Part shown: positions 42,670 to 51,475 of the stretch, one piece after another | Layout of the letters: each line of letters starts with the position of its first letter | Position numbering within the stretch: the first letter of the stretch is position 1 | From: Alphaproteobacteria bacterium | GTDB lineage: Bacteria > Pseudomonadota > Alphaproteobacteria > Micropepsales > Micropepsaceae | Direction: 5' to 3' | Length of the DNA: 64,000 nucleotides | Assembly: GCA_017983635.1 (NCBI GenBank) | Contig: JAGOBA010000008.1 | Location: forward strand, 101,142 to 165,141 | Notes under the pieces: model-generated | Told to the model about the DNA's origin: nothing | The model's input: only the letters and a program-made list of their open reading frames with translations | Databases searched by the model: none | Translations under genes and position numbers: made by a program

Positions 42670-43053
42670 TTATGCTTCACGCAATGGATCGCGCATGTAC
42701 TCTGCAATCTGGACGAGGTTGCCGCTCGGATCTCGTAAGGTCACAAACTTCATGAATCCGGGCGCCTCTGAAACCGGAGGCACAGCGACTCCACTTCGCT
42801 GCAGTGCGCTCACAGTTTCTGCCAGGTTGGCGGTCCGGAAGATGATGCTCCCGCCGGCGCGAGAAGCGGCCTCCGCTTCACTCATTGACACGTCCGCCCG
42901 GATGGATAGACGGACGTCGCCAGCCTTCAACGCGAGGAGCTTTATCTGCGGCAGATCCTGAAGGACACTTAACTTCAGAATGCCGACATAGAACTCTCTT
43001 GCGGCATCAAGCGAATGCACATGCATCCCGAAGTGACAGGTGGTTATCGACAT
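42670..43053 (-). CDS. VOC-family (glyoxalase-fold) protein
   Basis: 127 aa. Two beta-alpha-beta-beta-beta units are visible: HFGMHVHSLDAAREFYVGILKLSVL and FRTANLAETVSALQRSGVAVP, ending in FVTLRDPSGNLVQIAEY. It is a vicinal-oxygen-chelate protein with metal-ligand candidates His7 and the C-terminal E/Q region. Members include glyoxalases, dioxygenases and resistance proteins, and the substrate is unknown. A gap of 219 bases without a gene follows. Confidence 0.82.
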   Translation of the reverse strand: MSITTCHFGMHVHSLDAAREFYVGILKLSVLQDLPQIKLLALKAGDVRLSIRADVSMSEAEAASRAGGSIIFRTANLAETVSALQRSGVAVPPVSEAPGFMKFVTLRDPSGNLVQIAEYMRDPLREA

Positions 43054-43272
43054 AGCTTGCTCTGGTCCAATGCGCGCAGTGCGTCGGGAATAAGCATCTG
43101 TCGCTTCCGCGGAACAGGGACATGACCGTGGCGTCCAAAAACATGACCTCGCGTTTCAAGCATCGAATCCGAACGCTCGTCCGAGCGCCGTGGCGCATCG
43201 GCGTACGCACCGCGGGATGATGCCACCGTCACTACGGTCTCCGGCAGTCCAAGCGGATACCTTCCGACCGAG

Positions 43273-43755
43273 TCAGGGATTGGGCTTCTCGACCGGTGCA
43301 GGCGCTGTGATGTCGCGGATTATCTTCCAGCTCCCATCCTGCTGACGGCGCCACAGATTGATGTAATTGCCCGACTGCGAGGCACGCTGGTGGGAAGCGC
43401 GATCGCTATATGTCACCCAGTACGTTCCTTGCGACACCGCGTAGTCTCCAGACGCGGGGATGATCATGTGCGAGCTCTGGAAGCGGAGGGTGCCATTAGG
43501 ATCGTCGAGCAAGCGTTGAAACGCGGCGCGGATCGCGGCGGGCGTCGTATTGGTGACGCCGGGGCTCAGCATTTGTGCGTCGAGCGCATAAAACTCGGCG
43601 ATTGCGGCAGCGTCTTCGGCGACGATCGCGGCCATCATTGCGGCCTCTTGCGCGCGGATGGCGTCACCGACTTGGTTCGCTGAGGCCGCAAGTGCAACCC
43701 TCACGTCGCAACCGGCGAGCGCCCAGGCCAGCAGCAATGCGCGTGCATGCCTCAT
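43273..43755 (-). CDS. Secreted SgcJ/DUF4440-like protein
   Basis: 160 aa from the ATG at 43755. It has a signal sequence with possible lipobox LAGC (ALLLAWALAGC), followed by an NTF2-like domain: AIRAQEAAMMAAIVAEDAAAIAEFYALDAQMLSPG, YWVTYSDRAS and INLWRRQQDGSWKIIRDIT. It is probably a periplasmic lipoprotein; its ligand is unknown. It lies downstream of the aspartyl protease gene on the same strand, 69 bases away. Confidence 0.8.
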   Translation of the reverse strand: MRHARALLLAWALAGCDVRVALAASANQVGDAIRAQEAAMMAAIVAEDAAAIAEFYALDAQMLSPGVTNTTPAAIRAAFQRLLDDPNGTLRFQSSHMIIPASGDYAVSQGTYWVTYSDRASHQRASQSGNYINLWRRQQDGSWKIIRDITAPAPVEKPNP

Positions 43756-43824
43756 GAAATCACTCAACTGTCATTTTCTCAGTTTGCGCGACGTTGCAGT
43801 CTTGATCGACTCTCGCCGGGAGTA

Positions 43825-45174
43825 TCATTGCTTCTCCAGTAACTCGAGGCGCATGTTACCGAAATCGAGAACATAGCCCCGACCTGACGTCAACACATCC
43901 TGGCCAAGTATACCGTCGCGCCGCCTGTGTGCGTCGCCCGTGACTTTCACGTTTGCGAGTTTGATTGAACGGCCTGCCACATCGAGATTTACGGCATCAA
44001 GGTTCAGTGCCGACTGGTCGCGCTTCGTGCCGCCGGCGCCGACGGTCAGCACCGATGTGCGGTCGGCATCACTCATCAAGTCCGGAAACTTTGCGGCCAC
44101 GCCTCGGTTGAGAAGGGTTGATCTTGCACCGGTATCAAAAAGAAGGCGAGCCTGGTATTCGTTCAGCTTCACCGTTGCAAGCAATTGCAGACCGTCAAGC
44201 GCTAAGTTTGCATCGATCGCTTTACCCCCCGGCAGGCGGTCATAGCGCAATCCCACCGAGTCATCCTCCAGCCGGACCTCAAGGCGCCCGAGTTTCCGCA
44301 AGACTGGTAGGCCCACGATCATTGGAATTCGATAGAATCCCCATGCAAAGCTTAGTGCGTCATCGTCCAAAACGATGAAGGTAACATTGTTGAACCTAGC
44401 CCCGGCGACGTCGAGTTGGTCCGCAATGCCCAGTCGCGCTTGCGCATTTCCGGTTGCCGTTCCTATCGCGATCACCCCGGGAATCAGGCGCACGCCAAGA
44501 TCTTTTGCTTTGCCTACCGAGATCGTCGAGTACGACGCGCCTGTATCGAGCACGGCTTCCGATTCCGATCCATTCAGAAGGACATTTGCACGCATCAGGC
44601 GCGCCCAGTCGATGCGAAGTGGTGTTTCGCCAGTTTCTGGAACCGTTGCACTCATCACGGGCTCCCCCTGCAGCGTCAGCGCCACAGCGCGGCTGCGCAC
44701 CTCTTCAGGGCCAGGAGCACCGCAAGACCCGAGGTTTTGCGCGGCATCCCAGCGTTTCGCTGCATCGGCAAACCTCGTTTGGCGCAGGAAGACGCCGGCC
44801 AACAGACCCAACGCTTTGCAACGTATGGGTTGGGGCAAGCTTGCCGCGATAGCGGTCGCTTCGAGATTTATCTCTGCACCCACGTCATCGTTCATTGTCG
44901 CGGCGATGACACCTTTCGCGAAGTGTCGCTCGTTCGGATCTTTCGCCGTCGCCATCAGAAACGTCAGTGCTTTGACATCCAGGTCTTCCGCCGCGCGCAG
45001 GAGATCGCTTTCACCCGCATGGGCAAACGCGCCGATCGCTATTTGGACGACGGCGATCAATGCGACTGTTGACGAAGAGATGCGCACAGACTTGCCTCTG
45101 TTCTTTCGTTGCACGCGCACGAGGCGCGCGAAAGACTCTTTGCTCTTTCGCGCCGATAGCCGCTGAAGTGACAT
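43825..45174 (-). CDS. Exported two-lobe aspartyl protease with helical N-domain
   Basis: 449 aa from the ATG at 45174; upstream in-frame codons to 45249 look non-coding. A basic stretch then a membrane/signal segment (STVALIAVVQIAIGAFAHA) leads into a TPR-like helical domain (residues about 60-160). Two retropepsin-like lobes follow, with AVLDTGASYSTIS near residue 210 and LLFDTGARSTLLN near 345, each with a late G-x-D/N-V-L loop (ILGQDVL). This combination suggests a periplasmic protease with a protein-binding module. It is one of three DTG proteins in the window. Confidence 0.82.
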   Translation of the reverse strand: MSLQRLSARKSKESFARLVRVQRKNRGKSVRISSSTVALIAVVQIAIGAFAHAGESDLLRAAEDLDVKALTFLMATAKDPNERHFAKGVIAATMNDDVGAEINLEATAIAASLPQPIRCKALGLLAGVFLRQTRFADAAKRWDAAQNLGSCGAPGPEEVRSRAVALTLQGEPVMSATVPETGETPLRIDWARLMRANVLLNGSESEAVLDTGASYSTISVGKAKDLGVRLIPGVIAIGTATGNAQARLGIADQLDVAGARFNNVTFIVLDDDALSFAWGFYRIPMIVGLPVLRKLGRLEVRLEDDSVGLRYDRLPGGKAIDANLALDGLQLLATVKLNEYQARLLFDTGARSTLLNRGVAAKFPDLMSDADRTSVLTVGAGGTKRDQSALNLDAVNLDVAGRSIKLANVKVTGDAHRRRDGILGQDVLTSGRGYVLDFGNMRLELLEKQ

Positions 45175-45419
45175 GTCGCAGTCGCGCCACTCTCTGGCGA
45201 TTACAGTTCGACTATCGCAGCAGACCGAAACCGTCCATGACGCCGGCATACAAAAACTTGACTTTGGAACTAAGACCTCGCTGGGGCTTGCTGCCGATCG
45301 AATTCCCTAAAACTCTTGCCGCAAATTTCGATTCGGGTTTCATTTGCGAATTCCATGGCATCGGATCGCGATGCTACTTCTCGGAGAAGCGGTGACAATC
45401 CGCGCATGATGAGGTCGTA

Positions 45420-45905
45420 GTGCAGTCAGAAGAACCAGATCGTAGGAGTGTATTGGAAATGGCCGCCGGCATCGCTCTGATTTCTGCGACCGGCGCATTC
45501 GGGGCAACGTCGGACGGAGTCAAGAAGATGGAGCGTGTTGTTGGAGTGGGCGGCTTCTTTTTTCGGGCGAAGGACCCGAAGCGGCTTGCCGAGTGGTACG
45601 CGGAGAACCTCGGCGTGACAAAGTCTCCGCTGACTTATGATTCAGAGCCGTGGCGGCAAGAGGCAGGCGTGACGGTCTTCCAGCCGTTCGAGCAGAACAC
45701 GGACTACTTCGGAGATGCCAGCTTCCAGTGGATGCTGAACTTTCGCGTCAGAAGTTTGGATCGGATGGTGTTGCAGTTGAAGTCGAGGGGCATCGCCGTC
45801 GACGTCGATGCACAGGAGTATCCGAACGGCCGGTTTGCGCGAATCCGAGATCCGGAGGGCAATCCGATTCAGCTTTGGGAACCCGCCGGCAATGCAGCGT
45901 CTTAG
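45420..45905 (+). CDS. VOC-family protein with Tat-like leader
   Basis: 161 aa from a GTG start. The leader RRSVLEMAAGIALISATGAFGA has a twin arginine followed by a hydrophobic stretch, like a Tat signal. The VOC domain follows (GVGGFFFRAKDPKRLAEWYAENLGV, MLNFRVRSLDRMVLQLKSRGIAV, FARIRDPEGNPIQLWEPAG). If the leader works, the protein acts in the periplasm, which is unusual for this fold. An internal ATG (MERVVGVGG) would instead give a cytosolic 126-aa protein, so the start matters and is not settled. Confidence 0.75.
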   Translation: MQSEEPDRRSVLEMAAGIALISATGAFGATSDGVKKMERVVGVGGFFFRAKDPKRLAEWYAENLGVTKSPLTYDSEPWRQEAGVTVFQPFEQNTDYFGDASFQWMLNFRVRSLDRMVLQLKSRGIAVDVDAQEYPNGRFARIRDPEGNPIQLWEPAGNAAS

Positions 45906-46006
45906 CGCTGTTGGAGGTGATTTGTGCCGACGCGAGTGTTGGAGGTGCCGTGACGGAATCGTCTACCACCGCGTGCACCAATGCGCTTCGATAGAGGATA
46001 TCTAGC

Positions 46007-46135
46007 TTGTTGATTTTCCTGACAGGTGCAACGGGTTATGTTTGCAGGCATATCCCCGACGAGCTTGTTCGTCGGGGACACAGGACCGTTTCAACAGGTT
46101 GTGGGCCTTCTTCACCTTCGACTCTCGCTCGGTGA
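46007..46135 (+). pseudogene. N-terminal remnant of an NAD(P)-dependent SDR/epimerase
   Basis: The frame reads LLIFLTGATGYVCRHIPDEL then VRRGHRTVSTG and stops after 42 codons. TGATGYVCRHI is the GxxGxxG nucleotide-binding loop of extended SDR (NmrA/epimerase) proteins, whose usual length is 280-330 residues. No downstream part of the fold follows in any frame. It is the first piece in a run of gene fragments. Confidence 0.6.
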
Positions 46136-46242
46136 CAAGGTTCTTTCCGAATACAAACCGCTTGAGGCGTTCCGACGCAAACGGTCCCGAGGTGGACCGT
46201 ACTGGCTGGTGGTAGGAGCAAGCTCAAAGAGCCCAGATTGTG

Positions 46243-46299
46243 AATCGGCATGGAGTATTGACCCCGTAAACGGGGTGATCGGCGTCCAAAATTGACCCC
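46243..46299. mobile_element. IS21-family end remnant (two terminal repeats)
   Basis: Two direct copies of a 23-base motif (46243-46265 and 46277-46299) agree at about 17 positions. Both contain ATCGGC and end in ATTGACCCC. IS21-family elements carry several such end repeats, and GGGGTCAATTTTGGA-type ends are common in alphaproteobacteria. No istA or istB gene is present, so this is the footprint of a deleted or rearranged element. The family is recognised from memory of the motif. Confidence 0.5.
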
Positions 46300-46715
46300 C
46301 ACGAGTTATCGCCAACGACGGGTCGTTCTGCATCCACTGCGCGTGGCGGCCCGGCGAAGGCAAGTACGAATTCCGCCTGAAGGACTGGATCTTCGAGATG
46401 CGGGACAAGGAATCGTATGGGATTCCATTTCGCTGCCTGTACTCAGCCAACATCGATAACCTATTGATGGCCGGCAAGCACATCAGTGTCACGCATGTGG
46501 CCGGGTCATCGACGAAGCTCATGGGCAACGGCGCGCAGCACGGCGTCGCCGTCGCGGCAGCGGCGTTCTTGTGCAACAAACACAACACGACGCCCCGCGG
46601 CCTCTATGACGACCGCCTCAGCGACTTGCGAAGTCTCGTGGACACGCTCACCCGCCACGACCACGACATGGGAAGCTTCCCGCCCCGCCGGAAATTTGAG
46701 GCGGTTCCGGGCTAG
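46296..46715 (+). pseudogene. C-terminal fragment of an FAD-dependent oxidoreductase
   Basis: Directly after the IS21-like repeats the frame reads VIANDGSFCIHCAWRPGEGKYEF, then KESYGIPFRCLYSANIDNLL, MAGKHISVTHVAGSSTKLMGNGAQHGVAVAAAAFLCNKH and a normal stop. Y-x-I-P-(Y/F)-R-C-L, NLLxAGxxIS and G-Q-A-x-G-x-A-A match the C-terminal FAD-binding part of the FAD_oxidored family (PF12831), usually 450 or more residues. Only about 139 codons remain. The break coincides with the IS remnant. Confidence 0.7.
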
Positions 46716-47208
46716 ATTCGTCGACAGGACGTAGGTAGACCGATGACGGTCGCGAGCGCGTGTCACGCTCGACCCAAGCTGGCACCGCCATCGACCGACA
46801 GGATCTGAATGCGATCGATGCGGCGACCTCGGCGGGTTAGTGTGGGCTGCCGCTTCTGCGCGGTTGATCCTGAACGCGGTCATCTGTTGTTGCACCTGAG
46901 GCGACGCCGGTCGCGGTGCCGAACTGTGGGTGTTTCGCCGCGCCGGCGAATGCTGCGCGGCGCATCGAAGCGAGCAGTTCGGAGAAAAGATCGCCACTGA
47001 CGATCTGCCGATCGAAGCGGTTGTCGATCATCTCGTTTTCCGCCTGTCTGCCCACAACGCGGCGTCCGTCTGTAAAGCGTGATCCGGCCGCAGCAAGCGC
47101 CTCGCGGACGCAAGATCGTGATAGTCAGCCGTCGCGCCGGACGTCAGGGTCGTCAACTGGATTGGCTTTCCTATAGCGTTTTCGGTTGTCACTAACGAGA
47201 GCTGCACC
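46716..47208. other. 493 bases without an intact gene
   Basis: The only recognisable item is the lipoprotein C-terminus copy at 46840-46930 (separate entry). The remainder, up to the ankyrin gene, shows no start, signal peptide or known motif on either strand. Confidence 0.45.
46840..46930 (-). pseudogene. Copy of the C-terminus of the BamE/SmpA-like lipoprotein
   Basis: The minus frame reads PQFGTATGVASGATTDDRVQ then DQPRRSGSPH. The lipoprotein gene at 56243-56671 ends SQFGSANGVASGAATDDRVQ then DQPRKAGSPP. About 22 of 30 residues agree, and the DNA agrees along about 80 bases. Only this tail is present; the lipobox and the main domain are missing upstream. It is a partial duplicate that has since diverged. 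Confidence 0.6.
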
Positions 47209-47928
47209 ATGACAGGTTCAATCAGCCTGATGGAACGCATTGCGGCGGGAAGGACCGATCTTGTCTTTGCCCACATCGAGCAAGGCGGCGCCGCCGACGC
47301 CCGGGATCTCAGCGGCACTGCCGCCGACGCCCGGGATCTCAGCGGCACTTCGTTGATCGAATGGTGTTCCTACTACGGTGACGTCAGCGCGGTCCGATTT
47401 CTTCTGGCCCATGGCGCCTTGCTGCGTTCTATGGGCGACGATCTTGGGCTCAATGCTGCGTCCTTTCATGGACACTGGCGCTTGGCTGAATATCTGGTTG
47501 AGGCCGGTGCCGATCCGAACCGCGCGCTGGAGGCCACGCTGGAAACGCCGCTTCACTCGGCATTGTGCAGCGAACGGCCTGAAGGCACCCTTGTCGTCAA
47601 GGTTCTGTTGGCGCGTGGCGCGAATCCGAACTGCGCGACGGCGCTTGGCGCGCAGACCGGCAGCTTCATGCGCGATTGCCGGACCCGGGGCGAGACGCCG
47701 CTCCATCGCGCCGCGGCGTTTGGAGAAGCCGAGGCGATCCGTCTGCTGATTGCCGCAGGTGCAAAAATCGACGCGCGCGACGCTCACGGCGACACGCCTC
47801 TCTCATGGGCAAGTTGGCACCGCCGCGCACCGGAAGTTCTAAGGTTGTTGTGCTATGGCGACTTTCGCATTAGCGCCGACTATGGCGGCGGGCTTGCAGC
47901 GAACCTGCGTGGGCACCCCCGAGGTTGA
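47209..47928 (+). CDS. Ankyrin-repeat protein
   Basis: 239 aa. About four to five ankyrin units are visible, for example LIEWCSYYGDVSAVRFLLAHGALL, NAASFHGHWRLAEYLVEAGADPN, TPLHSALCSE...VVKVLLARGANPN and TPLHRAAAFGEAEAIRLLIAAGAKIDARD. Ankyrin repeats mediate protein binding. There is no signal peptide or membrane segment, so it is cytosolic. The first unit contains a perfect in-frame 30-bp tandem duplication (47290-47349), which repeats AADARDLSGT and distorts the spacing of that unit. Confidence 0.85.
   Translation: MTGSISLMERIAAGRTDLVFAHIEQGGAADARDLSGTAADARDLSGTSLIEWCSYYGDVSAVRFLLAHGALLRSMGDDLGLNAASFHGHWRLAEYLVEAGADPNRALEATLETPLHSALCSERPEGTLVVKVLLARGANPNCATALGAQTGSFMRDCRTRGETPLHRAAAFGEAEAIRLLIAAGAKIDARDAHGDTPLSWASWHRRAPEVLRLLCYGDFRISADYGGGLAANLRGHPRG
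47290..47349 (+). repeat. Perfect 30-bp tandem duplication inside the ankyrin gene
   Basis: Bases 47290-47319 are repeated exactly at 47320-47349, adding ten residues (AADARDLSGT) in frame. The lack of any difference between the copies suggests a recent slippage event. Confidence 0.95.
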
Positions 47929-48159
47929 ACGAGAAGCGCTTTTCGTGCGGTTCCAATCTCACGACAACGCGACGGCGTTTCCATATTGTTGAACGACTGG
48001 CTCGATAGCGGGCGTCGCATGAAACCGAAGGAATGCTCCGCCTCCGCACCCAGGATCGCAATTTCGTGACAGTCAGTTCCGATATCGAGCGCTAGGGTCG
48101 AAGAAGCGAGCTGCCGCGACAGAACTGCAGCGCCTCATACGGACCAGGGCGGAAAGACA

Positions 48160-48984
48160 TTGAGTACGATTGCGCGGGCGCTTGGCGAGATCGCCCTTGG
48201 GCTTGCAATAGCGGTTGGTGGCAGCGCGGTCTGGTCGATCCTGTTCGGGGCAAACTTTGCCGGGAATCCGGCGCAGCCTTGGTCGATTCCAGCCATGGCC
48301 TTGGCGCTCTTCTTGCTGTGGCGATATCTTTCGGGCGCGGGTTGGCCGAGCTCCACCAGCGACTTCCGAAGCATGAGACTGCCACGCAAGGCGCTGACAG
48401 CAACAGAAGCGACTTGGGGCCTAGCGGCGGCGCTCAGCGGCTCCTTGGTCTTTCTCTGTCTGTTACTTGCCGTCTATCGGCTGGCGCCGGTTCCGATCGC
48501 ACCCCTGCCCGACGCCGTCAACGCGGCACCTGGGCTCTCATTGGCATACTTTGCGATGGCCTCGATTGTGGCGGGGATCGTCGAAGAGGTGGGGTTTCGC
48601 GGCTACATGCAGGCCGGACTGCAAGAGCTGATCGGCTGGTTTCCATCCAGCGTTCTGGTCGCCGGTTTGTTTGCCTTGTTCCATGCGGCGCACGCGGAAT
48701 TTCTCCACCTGATCCCGGTCTATATCGGCGCGTCGATTTGTTATTCCCTGACCGTACGAATGACGGGGTCGCTTTGGCCGGCGATCGCCGCACATGCCGG
48801 CGTCGATTTCGTTTCGCTCGTCCTGTTGTTGATTGTCGGACCGAAGGCGCTCACGGCCGCGGCAGATCTCGCGCAACCGGATCGTTCGCTGCAGATCGTT
48901 GCCCTGCTCGGCATTCTATCGTTCCTGGTGGGCATAATGGCGTATTGGAACCTAAGCGCGCGCCGCCCTGGTACTCACGGGTAG
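48160..48984 (+). CDS. CPBP-family intramembrane metalloprotease
   Basis: 274 aa from a TTG start with GGAAAG about 6 bases upstream; no ATG is better placed. Six to eight membrane helices. The CPBP motifs are [20 protein letters not shown] (EExxxR), [14 protein letters not shown] (histidine motif) and [11 protein letters not shown]. It is probably a membrane protease related to Rce1. Its stop lies 26 bases before the mraY start, so the two may be co-transcribed. It is only distantly similar to the other CPBP protein at 33108. Confidence 0.82.
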   Translation: MSTIARALGEIALGLAIAVGGSAVWSILFGANFAGNPAQPWSIPAMALALFLLWRYLSGAGWPSSTSDFRSMRLPRKALTATEATWGLAAALSGSLVFLCLLLAVYRLAPVPIAPLPDAVNAAPGLSLAYFAMASIVAGIVEEVGFRGYMQAGLQELIGWFPSSVLVAGLFALFHAAHAEFLHLIPVYIGASICYSLTVRMTGSLWPAIAAHAGVDFVSLVLLLIVGPKALTAAADLAQPDRSLQIVALLGILSFLVGIMAYWNLSARRPGTHG

Positions 48985-49010
48985 CCGCCGGCGCAACACA
49001 GGAGAAGCGC

Positions 49011-50156
49011 ATGCTCGAATATCTGAGCGCGTTCGATGCACAATGGAAAATCCTCAACTTGTTCAACTACATCACCGTGCGCACCGGCGGCGCGATCCTG
49101 ACCGCACTGTGTATCGCGTTCGCAATCGGTGCGCCGGCGATAGACTGGTTGCGAAGGACCCAAGGTAAGGGTCAACCCATCCGCGAAGACGGACCGGCGG
49201 CGCACCTGGTGACGAAACGGGGGACGCCGACTATGGGCGGCCTGATCATTCTGATCAGCCTGTGTGGCGCTGTGATCTTGTGGGCCAGTCTGCGCAACCC
49301 GATCGTGTGGGCGACGATGGCGGTGACCCTGGGGTTCGGTCTCGTCGGGTTCATCGATGACCTTGCGAAAGTTACTAAGCAGAGTCACCGTGGATTGTCG
49401 GGCTGGATTCGTTTGAGTCTCGAATTCTCCATCGCGCTCGCGGCGGTCATATTTTTGCTGCACGCAGGATGGATTACATCTGTCCCCAACACGCCGCCGA
49501 GCTCGCAGGAATTCCCGCGCGCGCTCGTTGACGGCGGGAAGCTCACACAGCTGGCGCTGCCTTTTGTCAACGATTGGGGCATTCAGCTCTACGCCGCATA
49601 TCCCATCTTCGCTGCCGTGATCGTGGTGGGCTTTGGCAATGCCGTGAACTTCACTGATGGTCTTGACGGCCTGGCCATCGTACCGGTGATGATTGCGGCC
49701 GCGACTTTCTCGTTGATCGCGTATCTCGTCGGACGGGCCGACTACTCGGCCTATCTCGGGGTTCCGTTTGTCGCGGGGGCCGGGGAGCTGGCGCCGATTC
49801 TGGGCGCGCTGGTCGGTGCTTCGCTCGGGTTTCTTTGGTACAACGCGCCTCCCGCACGCATATTCATGGGCGATACGGGTTCCCTGGCGCTGGGCGGCCT
49901 GCTGGGTATCGCCGCAGTGGCAACCAAGCACGAGATCGTCCTTCTCGTCGTGGGCGGCCTCTTTGTAGTAGAGACGCTGTCCGTGATCGTCCAGGTCATC
50001 GTTTTCAAGCTGACGGGGACCCGCGTGTTCCTGATGGCCCCAATCCATCACCACTTCGAGAAGCTCGGTTGGTCAGAATCTACGATCGTCGTCCGCTTCT
50101 GGATCGTCGCCGCTGTTTTGGCAATGGTGGGCTTGGCGACGCTGAAACTGAGATAA
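49011..50156 (+). CDS. mraY: Phospho-N-acetylmuramoyl-pentapeptide-transferase
   Basis: 381 aa from the ATG at 49011, with AGGAGA 7 bases upstream; an open frame reaching 730 bases further upstream is shadow of the CPBP gene. Ten membrane helices. Key residues are present: [14 protein letters not shown], the catalytic [15 protein letters not shown] loop, [12 protein letters not shown] and APIHHHFE. MraY moves phospho-MurNAc-pentapeptide to undecaprenyl phosphate to form lipid I on the inner membrane. No mur, fts or ddl gene is nearby, so it is outside a dcw cluster and may be a second copy. Confidence 0.95.
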   Translation: MLEYLSAFDAQWKILNLFNYITVRTGGAILTALCIAFAIGAPAIDWLRRTQGKGQPIREDGPAAHLVTKRGTPTMGGLIILISLCGAVILWASLRNPIVWATMAVTLGFGLVGFIDDLAKVTKQSHRGLSGWIRLSLEFSIALAAVIFLLHAGWITSVPNTPPSSQEFPRALVDGGKLTQLALPFVNDWGIQLYAAYPIFAAVIVVGFGNAVNFTDGLDGLAIVPVMIAAATFSLIAYLVGRADYSAYLGVPFVAGAGELAPILGALVGASLGFLWYNAPPARIFMGDTGSLALGGLLGIAAVATKHEIVLLVVGGLFVVETLSVIVQVIVFKLTGTRVFLMAPIHHHFEKLGWSESTIVVRFWIVAAVLAMVGLATLKLR

Positions 50157-50198
50157 ACCGGTCATGCAATTCACCACGAAGACTGCGAGAACGAAGGA

Positions 50199-50504
50199 AT
50201 GGGAATTGAAATAGAGCTCGTCTCACTGTTCGCCCTGTGTGCGGTTTCATCAAGCGTTTTCGACAAGTTCGAGGCCGAGACGCCAGTGGCGCGCAAACTT
50301 CTCCGTTGGCTAATCGCTGCTGCCCTGACGCTCGGCCCCTATCCGTTTGTCGGCCATTGGTCGTTAGTGCCGCTGGCGGCATTTGCCGTTCTTGGCCTAT
50401 CCGCGCATGTCATCTGGTGCCTGAGGAACAAGATACATCCTCTCACAGCTACCCCACGCCGGAGGTACTACCAGTTGCGAGGATGGACGTGGCCAGAAGA
50501 TTGA
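50199..50504 (+). CDS. Small membrane protein, unknown function
   Basis: 101 aa. Two or three hydrophobic segments (ELVSLFALCAVSSSVF, LLRWLIAAALTLGPYPFVG and LVPLAAFAVLGLSAHVIWCL) end in a basic tail. GAAGGAATGG precedes or overlaps the ATG. I recognise no family. It lies 42 bases after mraY on the same strand. Confidence 0.5.
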   Translation: MGIEIELVSLFALCAVSSSVFDKFEAETPVARKLLRWLIAAALTLGPYPFVGHWSLVPLAAFAVLGLSAHVIWCLRNKIHPLTATPRRRYYQLRGWTWPED

Positions 50505-50639
50505 AAGTACCGGCAACGCGTCCTCGACTAGTACACGCTATTGTGACCCCGATGGAGTTTGAACACGCATCCGAACCGCAAGATCATGACAGCTTTCGCG
50601 ACGGCGGCAAATAGACTTGAGGCATCATGGAGAGACAAC

Positions 50640-51467
50640 ATGAAGCGTTCAATCTTGGCTTTCCCCTTCGCGGTTGCTGCCGCAGTGCTCAGTGTATCCA
50701 CAGCCGCAGCTGATGCCACGAGCACCGGATGCAACAGCAAAGAACTGCGGGCAACGGTGCAGCGCGTAATCGATGCGGACTATCGCGCCGACCTTCCGGC
50801 GCTCAAGCGTGGTGGAGAGGAGCTTTCCAAATTCGAGCCCGACCGGAATTGCGGCGCGCGTGCCAGTTACTGGCGCGGCTATGCCGGATGGCGATATGCT
50901 ACGAACGCATCGAATAACGAAGCCGCAACGAGGAGCGAGATCGCCGAAGTGCTCCGCACAGCGGCCGGCGTTCTGCGAACATCCTTGGCAAAGTACCCCG
51001 ACGATGTGGAAGCCAAGATCGCCTTGATGGGCATCGTACAAATGGTTCCGATTTTCCTTGATCGCGGGTCGATCGAGCAGCGCGACCGGATGAAAGACGC
51101 CGTCGATCTCAATGCCGAACTTTCACTTCTTGCGCACAACAATCCACGCTTTCTTTGGTTGCGTGGTGGAACGCACTTCTGGGCACCGGCGCCGTTCGGC
51201 GAAGGTCCCGACGCGGCACTCGCGAGCTACTTTCGCGGCATCGCCTTCGCTACCGCTCAGACCCCGACCGATGTCATCGATCCGTCCTGGGGGTTGCCTG
51301 AACTCGTAATGAGCGTCGCCTATGTGAGCGCTCATCGCGAAAAGCCGGACCTCTTCGTCGCACGACAGTTTTTGGCCGCGGCGCTACGGCTACGTCCCGA
51401 TTGGAGCTATGTGCGGCATCAACTGACCGCGGACATTGCCGGCCGATCCGTTGGCGCGAAACAGTAG
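50640..51467 (+). CDS. Secreted TPR-like protein, unknown function
   Basis: 275 aa from the ATG at 50640. The signal peptide (MKRSILAFPFAVAAAVLSVSTAAA) is clear and justifies this start over an in-frame ATG 81 bases upstream. The mature part is helical, with paired-helix units (ELRATVQRVIDADYRADLPALKRGGEELSKF, YWRGYAGWRYATNASNNEAATRSEIAEVLRTAAGVLR, FVARQFLAAALRLRPDWSYVR), suggesting degenerate TPRs in a periplasmic protein. No known family is recognised. The methyltransferase gene starts 8 bases after its stop. Confidence 0.7.
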   Translation: MKRSILAFPFAVAAAVLSVSTAAADATSTGCNSKELRATVQRVIDADYRADLPALKRGGEELSKFEPDRNCGARASYWRGYAGWRYATNASNNEAATRSEIAEVLRTAAGVLRTSLAKYPDDVEAKIALMGIVQMVPIFLDRGSIEQRDRMKDAVDLNAELSLLAHNNPRFLWLRGGTHFWAPAPFGEGPDAALASYFRGIAFATAQTPTDVIDPSWGLPELVMSVAYVSAHREKPDLFVARQFLAAALRLRPDWSYVRHQLTADIAGRSVGAKQ

Positions 51468-51475
51468 TTCGTCAG

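Noticed and set aside
47028..47348. Minus-strand 106-codon frame across the ankyrin start
   Set aside because: Its repeated SRASAA residues are only the antisense of the 30-bp duplication, and no family match was seen.
48279..49010. In-frame upstream extension of mraY
   Set aside because: It overlaps the CPBP gene in another frame, does not resemble MraY, and a strong ribosome-binding site marks the ATG at 49011.
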